Shown: piece by piece, positions 1 through 11,159 of the stretch
Layout: each line of letters begins with the position of its first letter
Numbering within the stretch: the stretch's first letter is position 1
Assembly (NCBI RefSeq): GCF_040412425.1
Contig: NC_089742.1
Span: forward strand, 73,951,625 to 74,015,624
Direction of reading: 5' to 3'
From: Macrobrachium rosenbergii
Lineage: Eukaryota; Arthropoda; Malacostraca; Decapoda; Palaemonidae
Length of the DNA stretch: 64,000 nt
Notes under the pieces: model-generated
What the model was told of the DNA's origin: nothing
Seen by the model: the letters and a program-made list of their open reading frames with translations, nothing else
Database searches by the model: none
Position numbers and translations under genes: made by a program

Positions 1-830
1 GTGTTGACACCCAGGCCTGAGTTGTCGAGTTCTCTTACGACAGTACTGCAGCACCCTACCTGGCCACAGTAGCATCGCATATGGATTACTACCAACAAAA
101 TTCTCTATGGAGAGGATCGAAAAAGGACTTGAACCTGACGTCAAGGAACAACGGATTCTGAGTCTTGCTACAAATTCAGGGATAAACTTGAGTATAACTG
201 ATCCCCATCCCCTCGAGTGCTTAACATCAGAGAGGCCATGAAGCTCAACTATTCTCTTCGCTGAAGCCATGGCAAATAAGAAAAGAGTATTAGGATCAGA
301 TCCCAGTCTGACGATTATCTCAGTGGCTCATAAGAGGTACAAGTCTGGCTCCTTAGAATAAGAGTCACAGGCCACCCAGGGGGCCTGAGTTCTCTGGGTG
401 GGCAAGACAGTTTGAAGCTTCTCAGAAGCATGGAGATCTCCCACAAGGACTAGAGATCGTCTCCTTTCAACTTCAGGACTTGGCTAGGGCAGACCTGTGG
501 CCCTTAATGGCCGAGACAGAAAGAAGCTTCCCTCAGCGAAGAAAGATGAGAAAGTCTGCTACCTGATGAAAAGTTGCTCTGATTGGAGAGAGACTTAGTC
601 GACAACACCAATTACAGAAGACAGCCCATTCCCCCTGGTGCACAGCTGCTGAGGATTTCCAAAGGTATCCAGACATCTTTGCAGTGCAGCGAGAAAAACC
701 TCTTGCTTGTAGGAGATGCTGGATAGTCTCTAGGCATGAAGTACCAGCGCTTCTACGGCCTGGTGATACCTTTATGTGCAGCTGACACAAAAGGTTGTGC
801 CACAGAGAAATTTCTCTTGGGATCTCAGAT
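1..830 (-). pseudogene. DIRS tyrosine recombinase remnant, partial
   Basis: The N-terminal part is open at 533-790 and contains SLSPIRATFHQVADFLIFLR, typical of the core-binding domain of DIRS recombinases. It continues after a frame change into LSVSAIKGHRSALAKS near 485-535. Further downstream, between about 1 and 240, the minus strand reads segments resembling the catalytic domain, such as RLRIRCSLTSGSSPF and LQYCRKRTRQLRPGC. The family reaction is strand exchange through a tyrosine nucleophile to insert the circular DNA copy. The catalytic tyrosine lies beyond the left edge. Stops and at least two frame changes show this copy is inactive. The neighbour upstream on the same strand is the RT/RNase H. 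Confidence 0.72.
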
Positions 831-879
831 AACAGAGCTAGTAGGTCAGGATACCACTTGGCCTATGATAACCTTGGGG

Positions 880-2840
880 GCCACCAAAGTCAACCTGAGA
901 TTCGGGGTAATCAGCACTCTGTTGATTACCCGACGAATCAAGCAAAATAGAGGAAAGGTGTAGGCTACTTGATTGTCCCTTAGGTGCTAGACGGCATCCT
1001 CCATAGCAGCCCATGGGTCCACCACTACTGAACAGAATACTGGAAGCTTCCTGTTGTGCCAGGTGGCAAACAGATCTATACTCGGAGCTCCGCAAAGCTC
1101 GAAGTCTCTGCAATGCCTGGATGCAAAGACCATTCAGTCCCTGGCTTTGGCAACTGAGCTTGTCTGCTACTACATTCTGGGTACTGGAATGCACCTGGAT
1201 GACAGCTCTACCAAGTGAGCTATTGCCCACTTGTGCATCTGCACTACCAACCAATGATGCGGGAAGGACATCAGTCCCCCCTGCTTGTTGAGATATGTTA
1301 CTACCGTGGTGTTGCCGCTCATCAACACTACAGAGTGCCCCATCACTTGATTCGAAAAATCCTGAAGGGCCAGAAATGCATCCTTCAGTTCCAGGATAAT
1401 GATGTGGAAGTGCTTGTCCTGGTCCTACATACCTGATATTAACTCCTCCTCCAAGTGTACATCCCACACCTCAATGGATGCATCTGAAAACAGGAGCACT
1501 TCTGGAGGGGGAGTTGCCAAATGGCACTCCTATTGTGAGGTCATCCAGCCACCAACTTAGGTCACTCCTTACTTCCTCAAACTGAATAACAGGAAAGAAA
1601 GGAAGGTCTCTCTCCAGAGACCAGAACTCCATTAACTGCCACTGAAGAGAGCAGAGGTGAAGCTGCCCATGAGGGACCAGTCTCTCCAATGACAACAGGT
1701 GACCCAGAATGACCTGCCAATGCCAAGAAGGTTATTTCTGAGTAGACAGAACCTTCTGAGCTACCTCCCTGAACTTGCTGATGCGAGAGTCTGAAAGGAA
1801 AACTCTCACTGTTGCCATGTCTATCAGTATGCCCGGGTACTTTACTGTCTGCTTGGGCATGAGATCCAACTACTCAAAGTTTCTCACCAAGCTGAGAAAG
1901 TGACAAAACCCAAGGAGACAATCACTGTCCCAAAGCAACTACAGCAATGAGCTCACCAGGACTAAGCAACTGTTCTGGTACCTCAACAGACATATCCTGT
2001 TCGAATGGGCCCAAGCAGAAATTAGCGTGAAGACTGGAGTGAGAGCCTGAAACCAAGTGCCCTGCACTGGAACACCATCCCCCCCGAGGGTAAAGCGGAG
2101 GTACTTCTGAGAGTTCTGACAAATGGATATCTGGGAATATGCATCCTTTAGGTCCCACGAAAGCATGGTTGCCCTCTCTGATGAAATCTAACACTGAACA
2201 AACGGTTTTCATCTTGAAGCAGGTCTGGTAAACAAACTGTTTCAATGGAGAGAGGTTGATGACTGGTCTCCAACCGCCTACAGGCAGTCCCCGGTTAACG
2301 GCAGGCTCGGTTAACAGCGATCCGGTTTTATGGTGCTTGTCTAGCGACGAAGATCGGCAATTTTCGGCACCGAAAATCGCTGATTTCTGCTTATCGGCGC
2401 CAATACATAACTAACAGAGGCGCTGATAACCAAAAATTGGCGCTGAAAAGCGCCAATAACCCCGAAAACGCCGAAAAAGCACCGAAATCGTCGATTTTCA
2501 GTTAGCGGTGATTTTCGGTTATCATCACACCCTCGGAAACAGAACCCCGCCGATAATTGGGGACTGCCTGTAACACCTTCTCCACCAGGAACAGACACTT
2601 GTAAAAACCTGGAGACTCATCCTTCATGACTTCTATTATGTCTTTCTGAAGCATCGCATTCATCACCTCCCAAAGGGCGAGGTCCTTCTATGAGCTCGGA
2701 ACTTAAGACAGGAATTGGGCCAGATCAACAGTGAGTGGTAACAGAAACTCAAAGGGTAATAGATACCCTTCCCAAAGGACATCCACTACCCAGGTCTATG
2801 CTCCATGTCGCTGCCATGTTGCCAAATGGCTCAACAGGCA
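880..2840 (-). pseudogene. DIRS reverse transcriptase / RNase H remnant (MITE-interrupted)
   Basis: The order on the minus strand is as follows. An RT N-terminal part at about 2,573-2,835 includes MLQKDIIEVMKDESPGFYK. After the inserted MITE come GGWRPVINLSPLKQFV (about 2,230-2,277) and WDLKDAYSQISI with KYLRF (about 2,080-2,160). The thumb-like stretch SLERLVPHGQLHLCSLQWQL lies at 1,640-1,695. The RNase H part shows FSDASIEVWDVHLEE (about 1,445-1,490) and NTTVVTYLNKQGG (about 1,270-1,315). These motifs match DIRS RT/RH rather than Ty3/gypsy. The usual YLDD catalytic box reads as RYQNS here, so the aspartates are lost. Several stops and frame changes confirm decay. Confidence 0.8.
2281..2570. 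mobile_element. MITE, pogo/Tc1-like termini, TA target duplication
   Basis: The element is 290 bp, begins CAGGCAGTCCCC and ends with the exact complement GGGGACTGCCTG. It is flanked by TA at 2,279-2,280 and 2,571-2,572. The inverted ends stay similar for about 25 bp. The interior is rich in short self-complementary motifs of the CGATTTTCG / GGCGCTGAAAAGCGCC kind, so it could fold into a hairpin, and it has no coding capacity. TA duplication and CAG termini suit a non-autonomous Tc1/mariner or pogo/Tigger-type element. It lies within the DIRS RT. Confidence 0.85.
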
Positions 2841-5480
2841 CCCACCCCTAGCATCTTCCTCCCTTCTTCATGTCCTTGCCTCCCTTCCTAGGGCAGACTG
2901 AGGGGTCACAGCTGCTTGTCTTTTGCTACCTGGGCAAAAGAAGGCTGGGTTCTTCTACAAGAAGCACAGGAAGTCTGGGACTTTCTCTGACCTGAAGAGG
3001 AAGGGCCAGCCAGTGCCACATGAAGATCATGAGGTCTTTGACACTGCTTGGTGGACAAGCTTGTCTTTGTTTGTCACTCAAAGCCTCCACCTCACTCTGC
3101 GGAGAGAGAAAGGAGGATCCTAGCACTGGTCCATTCTTGAGTGCCAATACTGACTCTGCTCCAGCAAACCTTGAGAGTTGAGAAAGAATGACGTCTCTCC
3201 TCTTCAACACTAGGTTTTCCTACAGGTTTGCCATCTGGTGTGCAAGGGAGGTAATGGCCCTACCTCCAAGGATGTGATCCTGGCCACTGTAAGGGACCAG
3301 AGATTAAGCAGAGACTGTCTGGCGTGTTGACATGGCAGTCATCTCCAGGGCCACTGCCCTGCCTTGCGTAAGGGAGTCTCCCTCCACATGGAGATGGTCA
3401 ACCCAGGACAGAGACGAGTCAAGTCCAGGTCCACCTGGTTGCTCAGCAAAGGACTCTCCGAAGGAACAGTATTTCCTCTGACAAGCCCGAGGCAGAGAAA
3501 GTAACTTACTGGACCAGCTAGACTGAAGAGAATTTTCTTTCTCAGAAACAAGAGAATTCACCTGGTCCAAAACCACGTCCGCAAGTCTCGACCATGGAAG
3601 GCTGATCAGAGTCCCGACTCGCTTCTGTGGTCGCCACAAAGACTCAGTGGCCAAAGAACAGTTTGCAGAGCAAGCCATAGTCTCTTCACTGAGACAATTA
3701 AAATGACAGATCACTTTAATGATCTCTACAAGTGCCTCTGCAGCTTAGGGGTGTCCGAGTCCTGAGGCATAGGACCCTCTGGTCTCCCCAGTTTCCAGTC
3801 CTTGAGAGTTGCCCCCTCTGCAGGAGAGAGGCACTCACCAGAGCTGCTGGCGATCTCTCTACCACTCTGGCATGTGGCCTGTACAGTCCAAGGACTGACC
3901 CAGGTACATAAACCTCCGCGGTGGAGCTGGGATGGTACCGAGAACGGTTCCAGCCCCAAAAATGGGCCCTATCCGGCTCACAGAGAACCCTGAGGGGGTG
4001 GAGGGGACAGGTGAGGGATCACGAGCACCCTTCCCCAGCCTGGCAAAGACTAAAGTCTTGCCAGGTGAATGAGGCCATAGGTGGGTAACAACTTCCACAC
4101 AGGTCGGGAGAGCAGTCCTGCTCATGTAAATGTGAGCAGGGGCTGTCCAATCTTCTGAGAAGTCAAAGCTTCTACAGGAAGGGACCAGGTTGGCTGAGGT
4201 GAAGCAAGTCACTTCCCAGGACCCCTGGACTGCTCTCCTTGATGGCTGTGAGGGGGGGGGGTGAAAGAGCATCTGTTTTCTCTCATTTCACCTTGTCATG
4301 CTGAGCCATGCTGGTAGATGGGCCCAGGTCTGTAGACCAGGAACCCTTGCCAGCCCAGGTAGGGGAACTACCAGAGCTGGAGCTGGTACCAATTCCTGTG
4401 CTGGTACGATACCAGGGTCCTGAGAACCCAAAGTAGCAGTTGCACCCTTGCACTTGGTAACAAGGAAGCGTTACACGGAGTATCGCTAGTAAGAATCCCA
4501 TCAGTCCTCTCTCAAGAGGACTGACCACTGGAAACTTGATGAGACTTCCTATGGGGAGACATAGCAAACTTCTTCTTCCTCTGCTTACTAGCTTTGGAAG
4601 AAGGGGAAGAGGTGACAGCATTTGACAATGAAGAAGATGACTAAGACTTCCCTCTCCTCTTCCTCGACTTCTTCTCCCTGAGCGCAGCCAAAGTCATTAC
4701 CGAAGAGAGAAAGTGGAGGACCACCTCCCCAGACATGTTGTTAAAGGCACACCTGGGGACAAATCTCCAACAAGATGTGGGAGAAACAAAGGAGATGGGG
4801 ATGGTCCAAGAGCCGGTGGAGACCATGGCTGCTGAAGTCATTGCAAACACAGTAAAGCAGTCACAGGATATCCCTTCATCACCTTCAGGTGGTCAATAAA
4901 GGACAATATTCTAGGATCACCTAAGATGCCCAGGGAGGAGCACAACTCCCTGAGACTCATCTTCCATTACACCTAGAACAAAAGTTGGTATAGGTGAGAA
5001 ATTCTTTCCTTCACTTCAAGAAAGAGCATCCTCCAGAGGAAAACACTCCCTTAGAACAAAGAGAGGCCCCAGGTGAGAAACTGGGCTGGACGTTCTCCTC
5101 CCCATCGTGGTGGCTCTCTACCCAGTGATCGGTAGAAGTTGGTGAGGGGGAAACCACTCCCTTGGGAGTAGCAACAGCGGGTGGGAGTTGGACAGGTGGA
5201 AGAAAAATACCAAATAAGACTTTCAGTATCACTGGCAGAGTATTGCAATCCAATACATCAGGGAGACCTCTCTCTTGTTCTTCCTAGCAAACATCACCCT
5301 CTGTTCAGATGGACAGACACAGCGCTCTGAACTAGGGTAGATTGGTTACATCCATGCCTCCTGCAGAAGGTGCAGAAGGTATAAGGGGTCTATCTTGATG
5401 GAGGAGAGGAACCTATTACAAGGCCCGTCTTTCCCTGGACAGCACCTGAAAACCTGAGGCTTCCTCTCTGAGGTGGAAGG
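2840..5480 (-). pseudogene. DIRS gag-like remnant
   Basis: This is a run of overlapping minus-strand open segments (for example 2,926-3,210, 3,304-3,714, 3,859-4,272, 4,283-4,621 and 4,641-4,850) lying upstream of the RT in the element's own direction. Near the start (about 5,350-5,385) it reads TFCTFCRRHGCNQ, a Cys-rich motif like the short zinc-binding stretch at the N terminus of gag-like proteins of these elements. The rest is serine- and proline-rich. The assignment rests mainly on position and on the Cys motif. Frame changes every few hundred bases show it is not functional. A poly-G run occurs at 4,253-4,261. Confidence 0.5.
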
Positions 5481-5599
5481 CTCAATTGACTGATGGGTTT
5501 GCAACATCTATTCCACAAAGCTCATCAATCACACAACCAAATACAGTATATTCAGAAAACATGAACACATGAAAAAAAGCAAACAGCAAGTCAAGCAGA

Positions 5600-6690
5600 G
5601 CCTGCAGAGACATCGATACACAACGGCAGCAAGAAAAGCAAACTGGAATGCATACCGGCAGGTGGGCGGGGCTTTCCCCTACCTGTCAATAGTTAACGAC
5701 CTTGTCTGAGGGATAAAGAGCCATTCCAGCTCGCGTTTGCAAGCTAAATCCTATGTAAAGAATGAAGGTTTGCATTTGTGTAGAAACAAAGAGCACTCTC
5801 TAGTTATGTTACACTTGGAGCACCAAAGGCGCAAGAGAATATTACATACTACCACTTGTATTGTAAGGCTGGAAAGGTGGCTGAGAAGAAAGGGAAAGAG
5901 GACTGCCTTATGAGACCAAATTGTTAACTGAGAACAAAGTACTTGCCAATAAAGCTGCTAGAACAGCACTAAATAATGAAGACACTTGCTAATGCAGCTG
6001 AAACCAAAAAAGAAACATTTGAAAGAAGGCAAAAAGCCACCAAAGCAAAAGCTAAAACAATACAAGAGGAAATAGATTACAATGAAAAAACGAGTGAAGG
6101 AACAGGAAGAGACAGATACTGAAACTGGAAAAAAAATAGATTCAACTATAGATTTAACAATATACAATGCCAGTAATTGGATCAACTATTACACTAACAT
6201 GACAATCTTTTGGCAAGTGACCCATATGCTTCACCAATCAAGAAAGATGAGAGGAAGGTGTTGTAAGGCACAGAATAAAGTCACCCAAAACTGACCCAGT
6301 TCCTGGCATCAGACTTTCAAATGTTGCAGAGCAGTCACAAGCTCGAGCTAAGTACAGAAGAGGCCAATGCCACCCTCACTCTCAAAAGGGGCCTGCGAAA
6401 AAGAGTACATACCATGGGGGGAACACAGACTGGTTACTCAAAACCAGAATTATGTCAAACCCTTAACAGCTTCTAGAATATGAATAACATCTTTTCCTGA
6501 ACCAAAGGGGAGCAGAAGGCAGCTAAGGCTGCAGGATGGTAGGAGGGATGAGAGAGGGAACGGAGGAGGGTAATTAGGAGACGCAGTAGATGGCAATGAG
6601 CAAGGGAAGTAAAATTTATATCCCTGTCTAATTAACAGCTTCCTCAATATGATTCCTCCTCTTCCTATACAAGGGATTTTGACAGAGGAA
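5600..6690. other. No recognisable gene; A-rich, Lys/Glu-coding stretch
   Basis: No family is recognised here. On the plus strand, about 5,975-6,290 is A-rich and reads as Lys/Glu/Thr-rich segments in more than one frame (for example KKETFERRQKATKAKAKTI). That could be the tail of a retroelement ORF1 or low-complexity sequence. No splice or polyadenylation context supports a host gene. Confidence 0.4.
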
Positions 6691-6803
6691 AATCTATTTT
6701 CTCCCTCTCTCTCTTTCTCTCTCAACCTCCTGCCTCACTCCTCTGCTTCTCCTAACACCCACTCTACTCTTTCTCTCATTTCCTCTCCCTCTCACTCTCT
6801 CTA
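6690..6803. repeat. CT-rich block, 5' side of the LINE
   Basis: A pyrimidine-rich stretch contains the module CACCCACTCTACTCTTTCTC near 6,757. It recurs twice in the CT-rich block 3' of the LINE (9,400-9,610) and directly abuts the truncated endonuclease coding segment. Confidence 0.7.
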
Positions 6804-9360
6804 TAGAGTTTGATATAATAATAGACAAATTAGATGATATATGTAGAAATCACAAAGAATGGAATATACTCATATCCGGAGACTTTAACTTTCCTTTCGT
6901 AGATTGGAAAGAACGAATAGGAGATTATGGTTGTATTTATACATACAAAAAAGAGAGTAACAGTAGCGTAGAGGATAAGAGGTGATTCGAAAAACTATTA
7001 GATATGTTACTAGAACATAACATCCAACCAAATAAATCATCTGCCAACAAGAAGGATAATATTTTAGACCTAAATTAGTATTTATGAACGAGTGAATTAT
7101 ATTAAAGATATAATAGTATAATATAGTATTTCAGACTATAATGTCTTGAATTAACAGTCCATTCCAAAGCAAGTGACAACAGAGATAAGCAAGGTGAAAA
7201 GTGGAAGGATATACTGGAAAATACAATTTCTATAGTAAGAATATAAATTGGTCAGAAATAAATGAAGAATTAAACAAGACTGGGAAAACATACTGTAAGT
7301 GATAATATACAATTAAACACGGATATATCACATTTATTATATAATAGAGAAAATAGATGATAAATATATACAAGAAGAAAAGTAAACATATCAGTCTTAT
7401 ACCAAAGACAGAAGGATCCTGTTGAAAATCAGAAAGTGGAAAAGAGGTCTGCAAAAGAAAAGAATGATGGAAAGTGATGGAACTAAAGTAGATAGAAAAT
7501 GCAGAAAAAAAGATTATACAGAAAAGACCTTCAGGAAAATATCAAGCAAAACCCCAAAATTTTTACTCATATGCGAAAAGATGAATAAAAAAGAGAAAGA
7601 GTAGAAATAAGCCCTCTAAGAATTGAAGGGCAATTAACAAATGAAAAAAGGAAATATAGCACATTATGAAAAGATATGAGTGAATTTACACCTACAATTG
7701 TGTAGGAATATTGATACAGATATTAAGAAGTGTGTCGTGAATATTACTTCGGACATAGATATTACTGAAGCCAATATTATGCAGGCTATTAATGATATTA
7801 AAAATGGATCAGCAAGCAGGATGGAGAGCGATTGTCCCTGCCATTTTATTAAAAAGTGGTTCATTCAGTTGCACGGCCGCTTGCAATATCATTATGAGAC
7901 AAAGATGTAAAAAAAAAAAAAAAAGACAAGATTTGTGATAAGCATAAATTGGCATATAGTACCCTATTTTCAGATGGATCAGTTTGAGCAAGTAATTATA
8001 GGCCTGTGAGTCTGACATCATATATGAAAGTTTATGAAAAGTGTGAAAGAAAATATAATGAAACATTTAATGAAAAATAAGTTTGTTTAATATAGGACAA
8101 CATGGTTTTGTACCCGGAAAAGTACAAACCAACTGTTGATCCACCATGAAGCTTTATATATAAAAAATATGATAAATATAGAAAGATACAGATGTAGTTT
8201 ACCTAGACTTTGCAAAAGCTTTTGACAAGGTAGACCATAATATATTAACCAAAAAAAAAATGAAAAACATAACATTGTGGACAAAGTAGGAAGATGGATA
8301 AAAATTTTTTGCAAAACAGAAACAGATAGTGATTGCAAACTACGAAATCGGATGAAGCTGAGTAATATCGCTGTACCACAAAGATGCGGTGTTAGCTGCA
8401 TTGCTGTTTGTGATTATGATTGCAGACATAGACAATATTAAGGACTCAGTCAGTGTAGGAAGTTTAGCGTTGATAAAATAGTAGAAATTACTTGCTGATG
8501 AAGATAGGAACTCGCTACAAAGAAACCTAAACAAAATATATAAATAGGCAGGAAGTAAATGAATGATGTTTAACTCTGATAAATTTGAATCAATAAACTA
8601 TAGTGATAAGAAGGGAGATATATACATATAAAGGACCTAATAATGAGACAATCACATATAAGGAAGCAGATTAAAGACCAGGTGTGATGTTGGCAAGATA
8701 GGAATATGTTATGCAATGATCAAATACCAATACTTTTGGCAAATACAAACAAAAATGGGAGATATTGTTCCGGCGCCAAAACAAGAAAAGCCGAACACAT
8801 GATTATGCTATAAAACATATGGCATGATCCACTTGAATATTGCAGTATAATATAGTACCCACACTACCAAAAGGATACTGCACAAATGAAGAGTGTACAA
8901 AAAGTCCTTTACAGCTAGAATAGAAGAAGTTATGGACCTTGACTACTGGGAAAGACTACGTTCTTAAATTTATATAGTCTCGAAAGGAAGACAACTACAT
9001 GATAATCCAGGCATGAGAACGATAGAAAGATTACCAAAAACATACTGGAGCTAAAAAATACCAGAAAGAGCAAGCAGAGGTAGATTAGCAATTGCCCCAG
9101 ACTATACCAAGGAAAACAAGGAAAGCACACAGGACATTATTACCCACTTTCAGCATCGGTAATGCATGATCTATTCAATGCACGCTACCAGCTCATCTGA
9201 GGAACATATCAGGAGTAGGCTCAGATGTGTTTTAAGAATAAGCTCGACAAATATCTAAGATGCATCCCAGACCATCCCAAGATTGGAAGATGCAATATAC
9301 TGGAAGATGCATTAGCAATTCTCTGGTAGACATCAGAGGTGCCTCACACTGAGGGACCTC
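6804..9360 (+). pseudogene. Non-LTR retrotransposon (CR1/L2-like LINE), 5'-truncated and broken
   Basis: The plus strand starts inside the APE-type endonuclease, with ILISGDFNFPFVDW near 6,865-6,910. RT motifs follow: an ITEANIMQAINDIKNGSA-like start near 7,765-7,815, YRPVSLTSY-like sequence near 7,995-8,025, and VYLDFAKAFDKVDHNIL at 8,196-8,246. The C-terminal part has LDYWERLRS near 8,940-8,970 and KNKLDKYLRCIPDHPKIG near 9,228-9,285, then a stop. The family copies its RNA at a nicked chromosomal site. The copy has many stops, frame changes and homopolymer runs (for example poly-A at 7,908-7,923). The RT active-site box is not intact. CR1/L2-type is my best clade guess from the linker motifs. 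Confidence 0.82.
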
Positions 9361-9612
9361 CTGGGGGGGGGGGCGCCACCCCCACGAACTGTAAGATCTC
9401 CCTCTCCCTCTCTCTCTCTCCAACCCTCCCGGCCTCTTTCCCTCTTTCTTCTCCCTAACACCCACTCTACTCTTTCTCTCATTTCCTCTCACTCTCTCAC
9501 TCTTTCTTTCTCTCACTCTCTCTTTCTCTCTCCAACCCTCCCTGTCTCTTTCCCTCTTTCTCATTCTAACACCCACTCTACTCTCTCTCTCCACTTCCTC
9601 TACTCTCCTCTC
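9361..9612. repeat. Poly-G plus CT-rich low-complexity block
   Basis: A poly-G run near 9,364-9,373 is followed by (CT)n-rich sequence. Its repeated module, with CACCCACTCTACTC and a nearby CTCTCCAACCCTCC, occurs twice here and is also present before the LINE at 6,690-6,803. The minus-strand Arg/Glu-rich reading frame over it is a low-complexity artefact. Confidence 0.7.
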
Positions 9613-9639
9613 TCTGTCTTACTTCCCAACCCCCTTCCT

Positions 9640-9912
9640 TTGGTTACCAGTGATGTCTTAACCCCCTCAATATTCTTTTCCAGATAGTAAGTCATGTATA
9701 CCGAAATTAGGTATGATAAATTCAAAGTAGATTACTAAGTCTACGGGCATAACCAGCCCCGTTTCAGGGAAGCCCTTCCCACCCCAACCCCTTTGGTGCC
9801 CTTTGGTGCTAGTGATGTCTTACCCTCACAGTGCTGATCTCTACATAGTAAGTCATACGTATACCAAGTTTGGTTCAAACTGCTTAACGTGTTTCAGAGT
9901 TGTACTGGCATA
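9640..9912 (+). repeat. Duplicated LINE/SINE-type 3' tail
   Basis: Two diverged copies lie in tandem, about 9,643-9,720 and 9,795-9,880. Both contain AGTGATGTCTTA, then ATAGTAAGTCAT, then GTATACC(A/G)A. The second goes on to AAGTTTGGTTCAAACTGCTTAA and GTTTCAGAGTT. This is the type of 3' untranslated tail many LINEs and their partner SINEs carry before a microsatellite. A TA microsatellite follows directly. Confidence 0.6.
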
Positions 9913-9942
9913 TACACACACCGATACATACGTACATCCATT

Positions 9943-9953
9943 TTTATATATAT

Positions 9954-9999
<46 letters not shown>
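9943..9999. repeat. (TA)n microsatellite
   Basis: A near-pure TA tract follows the LINE/SINE-type tail. Protein predictions of alternating Tyr and Ile across it are meaningless. Confidence 0.95.
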
Positions 10000-10071
10000 T
10001 CTTTATATATCTCCCACACACACAACACAGAATAAATCATGAGTCTTATGAATGCTAACCTAAAATTATTT

Positions 10072-10150
10072 GGAAACTCGTACGTGGGCCCTCGAGGAGG
10101 ATTTGAACTCGTGTCATCCGAGTTGCAGGCGTTGTTATAGTGACCCAACT
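10072..10150 (-). mobile_element. tRNA-derived SINE head
   Basis: On the minus strand this region reads a tRNA-like shape. A GGGTCACTATAACAACGCC segment stands in the D-arm/A-box place, and GAGTTCAAATCCTCC is a good match to the RNA polymerase III B box. No CCA end or full cloverleaf could be drawn, so it is a SINE head or tRNA relic rather than a working tRNA gene. Confidence 0.5.
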
Positions 10151-10159
10151 ACGGGAAAT

Positions 10160-10915
10160 AACATTTTTTTTTTCATGTTCGAAGGCAGTGCCTCTCATTT
10201 GTCTACCTGTTGTTTACCTCAGTTCATTTCCTGGAAAACTCTACAAACCGCCATTGGTAAAACAATCATTATTTTTGCACGCAATGTATATAGAATGCTG
10301 TAATTGGCAATAAATGAAGAACTAAAGACATGGGTTGAAGTCATAGCGGGGCAGACTGGTAACAATCAATTCTCTTTAAAGTAACCTTACCTTTTAAGTC
10401 TCTGAATTATAGGCATACAAGGTTCTACTGCATTTCTCGTTCTTGGTTATTTGGCGAAGTTTCGGCACAATCTCTCTTGGAAGTGATGATTTCTCGGGAA
10501 TAAGCTTTTCCTTATACTTGTGTTTCTGCATGGAGACAGTGCACGCATACGTTTTTGATATGAATTGTGGGAACACCAAATCTATTTCTAGAAAATTTAA
10601 GTGAGTTTGTGTATTCGGGATCCTAAGAATGAGACATAATGATCTTTAACCGCTTTAGAATCGTGGAGATATAACCCAGAACTAGGTATGGCTGCCACAT
10701 TCGCTTTTAACTAAATACATGATTGCTTAGTCATTAAATTTAGTCTTGAGTCATCACCTTTGGGTTGTAAAGCAAAAACTAAATTAATCAAATAAAAATG
10801 TTATTGAATGAATAGAGATGGCACAAGGACACTAAATGGAGGTGTTACATCAATTACTATTTTTTTCAAAAAAATCCCAGCTTATGAAACCGAATGAAAA
10901 CAATTATAAGTCCAT
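10160..10915. other. No gene recognised
   Basis: AT-rich sequence lies between the SINE head and the MULE. A short minus-strand open frame at 10,394-10,579 has no recognisable motif. Confidence 0.5.
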
Positions 10916-10936
10916 AACAGAATAATATGGGGAGGC

Positions 10937-11095
10937 GACAAAACCCCCACATGACAAAACCCCCACCGACAAAACCTCCACCGACAAAACCCCAAACGAC
11001 AAAAACCCCCTTGTAATAAAACCCCATATAATAAAACCTCCCTACAAACAAAACCACCAACAAAGCCCCCACAAACAAAAACACCCATATATTTT
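10937..11095 (+). repeat. Left terminal inverted-repeat array, 15-bp unit
   Basis: About ten tandem copies of a roughly 15-bp unit close to GACAAAACCCCCACC are present, degenerating towards the interior into AACAAAACCACCAAC-like forms. It mirrors the array at 13,025-13,175. The glycine- and phenylalanine-rich minus-strand reading frames across it are translations of the repeat. Confidence 0.9.
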
Positions 11096-11159
11096 TCTAG
11101 AAGCAGCTTACACAAAATGACTAGTATATATATAGTTTTTTTTTTTAAATCGTTTATTA

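Larger units (their letters stand above)
1..5600 (-). mobile_element. DIRS-like retrotransposon, decayed, left end outside window
   Basis: Read on the minus strand, this stretch holds gag-like, RT/RNase H and tyrosine recombinase remnants in that order, which is the DIRS arrangement. DIRS elements integrate with a tyrosine recombinase instead of a DDE integrase and are common in decapods. All reading frames are interrupted by stops and frame changes, so the copy is dead. A MITE sits inside the RT. The recombinase end runs off the left edge, so the terminal and internal complementary repeats of the family could not be examined. The upstream limit near 5,600 is approximate, set where the gag-like signal fades. 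Confidence 0.75.

Noticed and set aside
9232..9594. Arg/Glu-rich minus-strand protein
   Set aside because: It lies on the CT-rich low-complexity block and the antisense of the LINE end; there is no domain or splice support.
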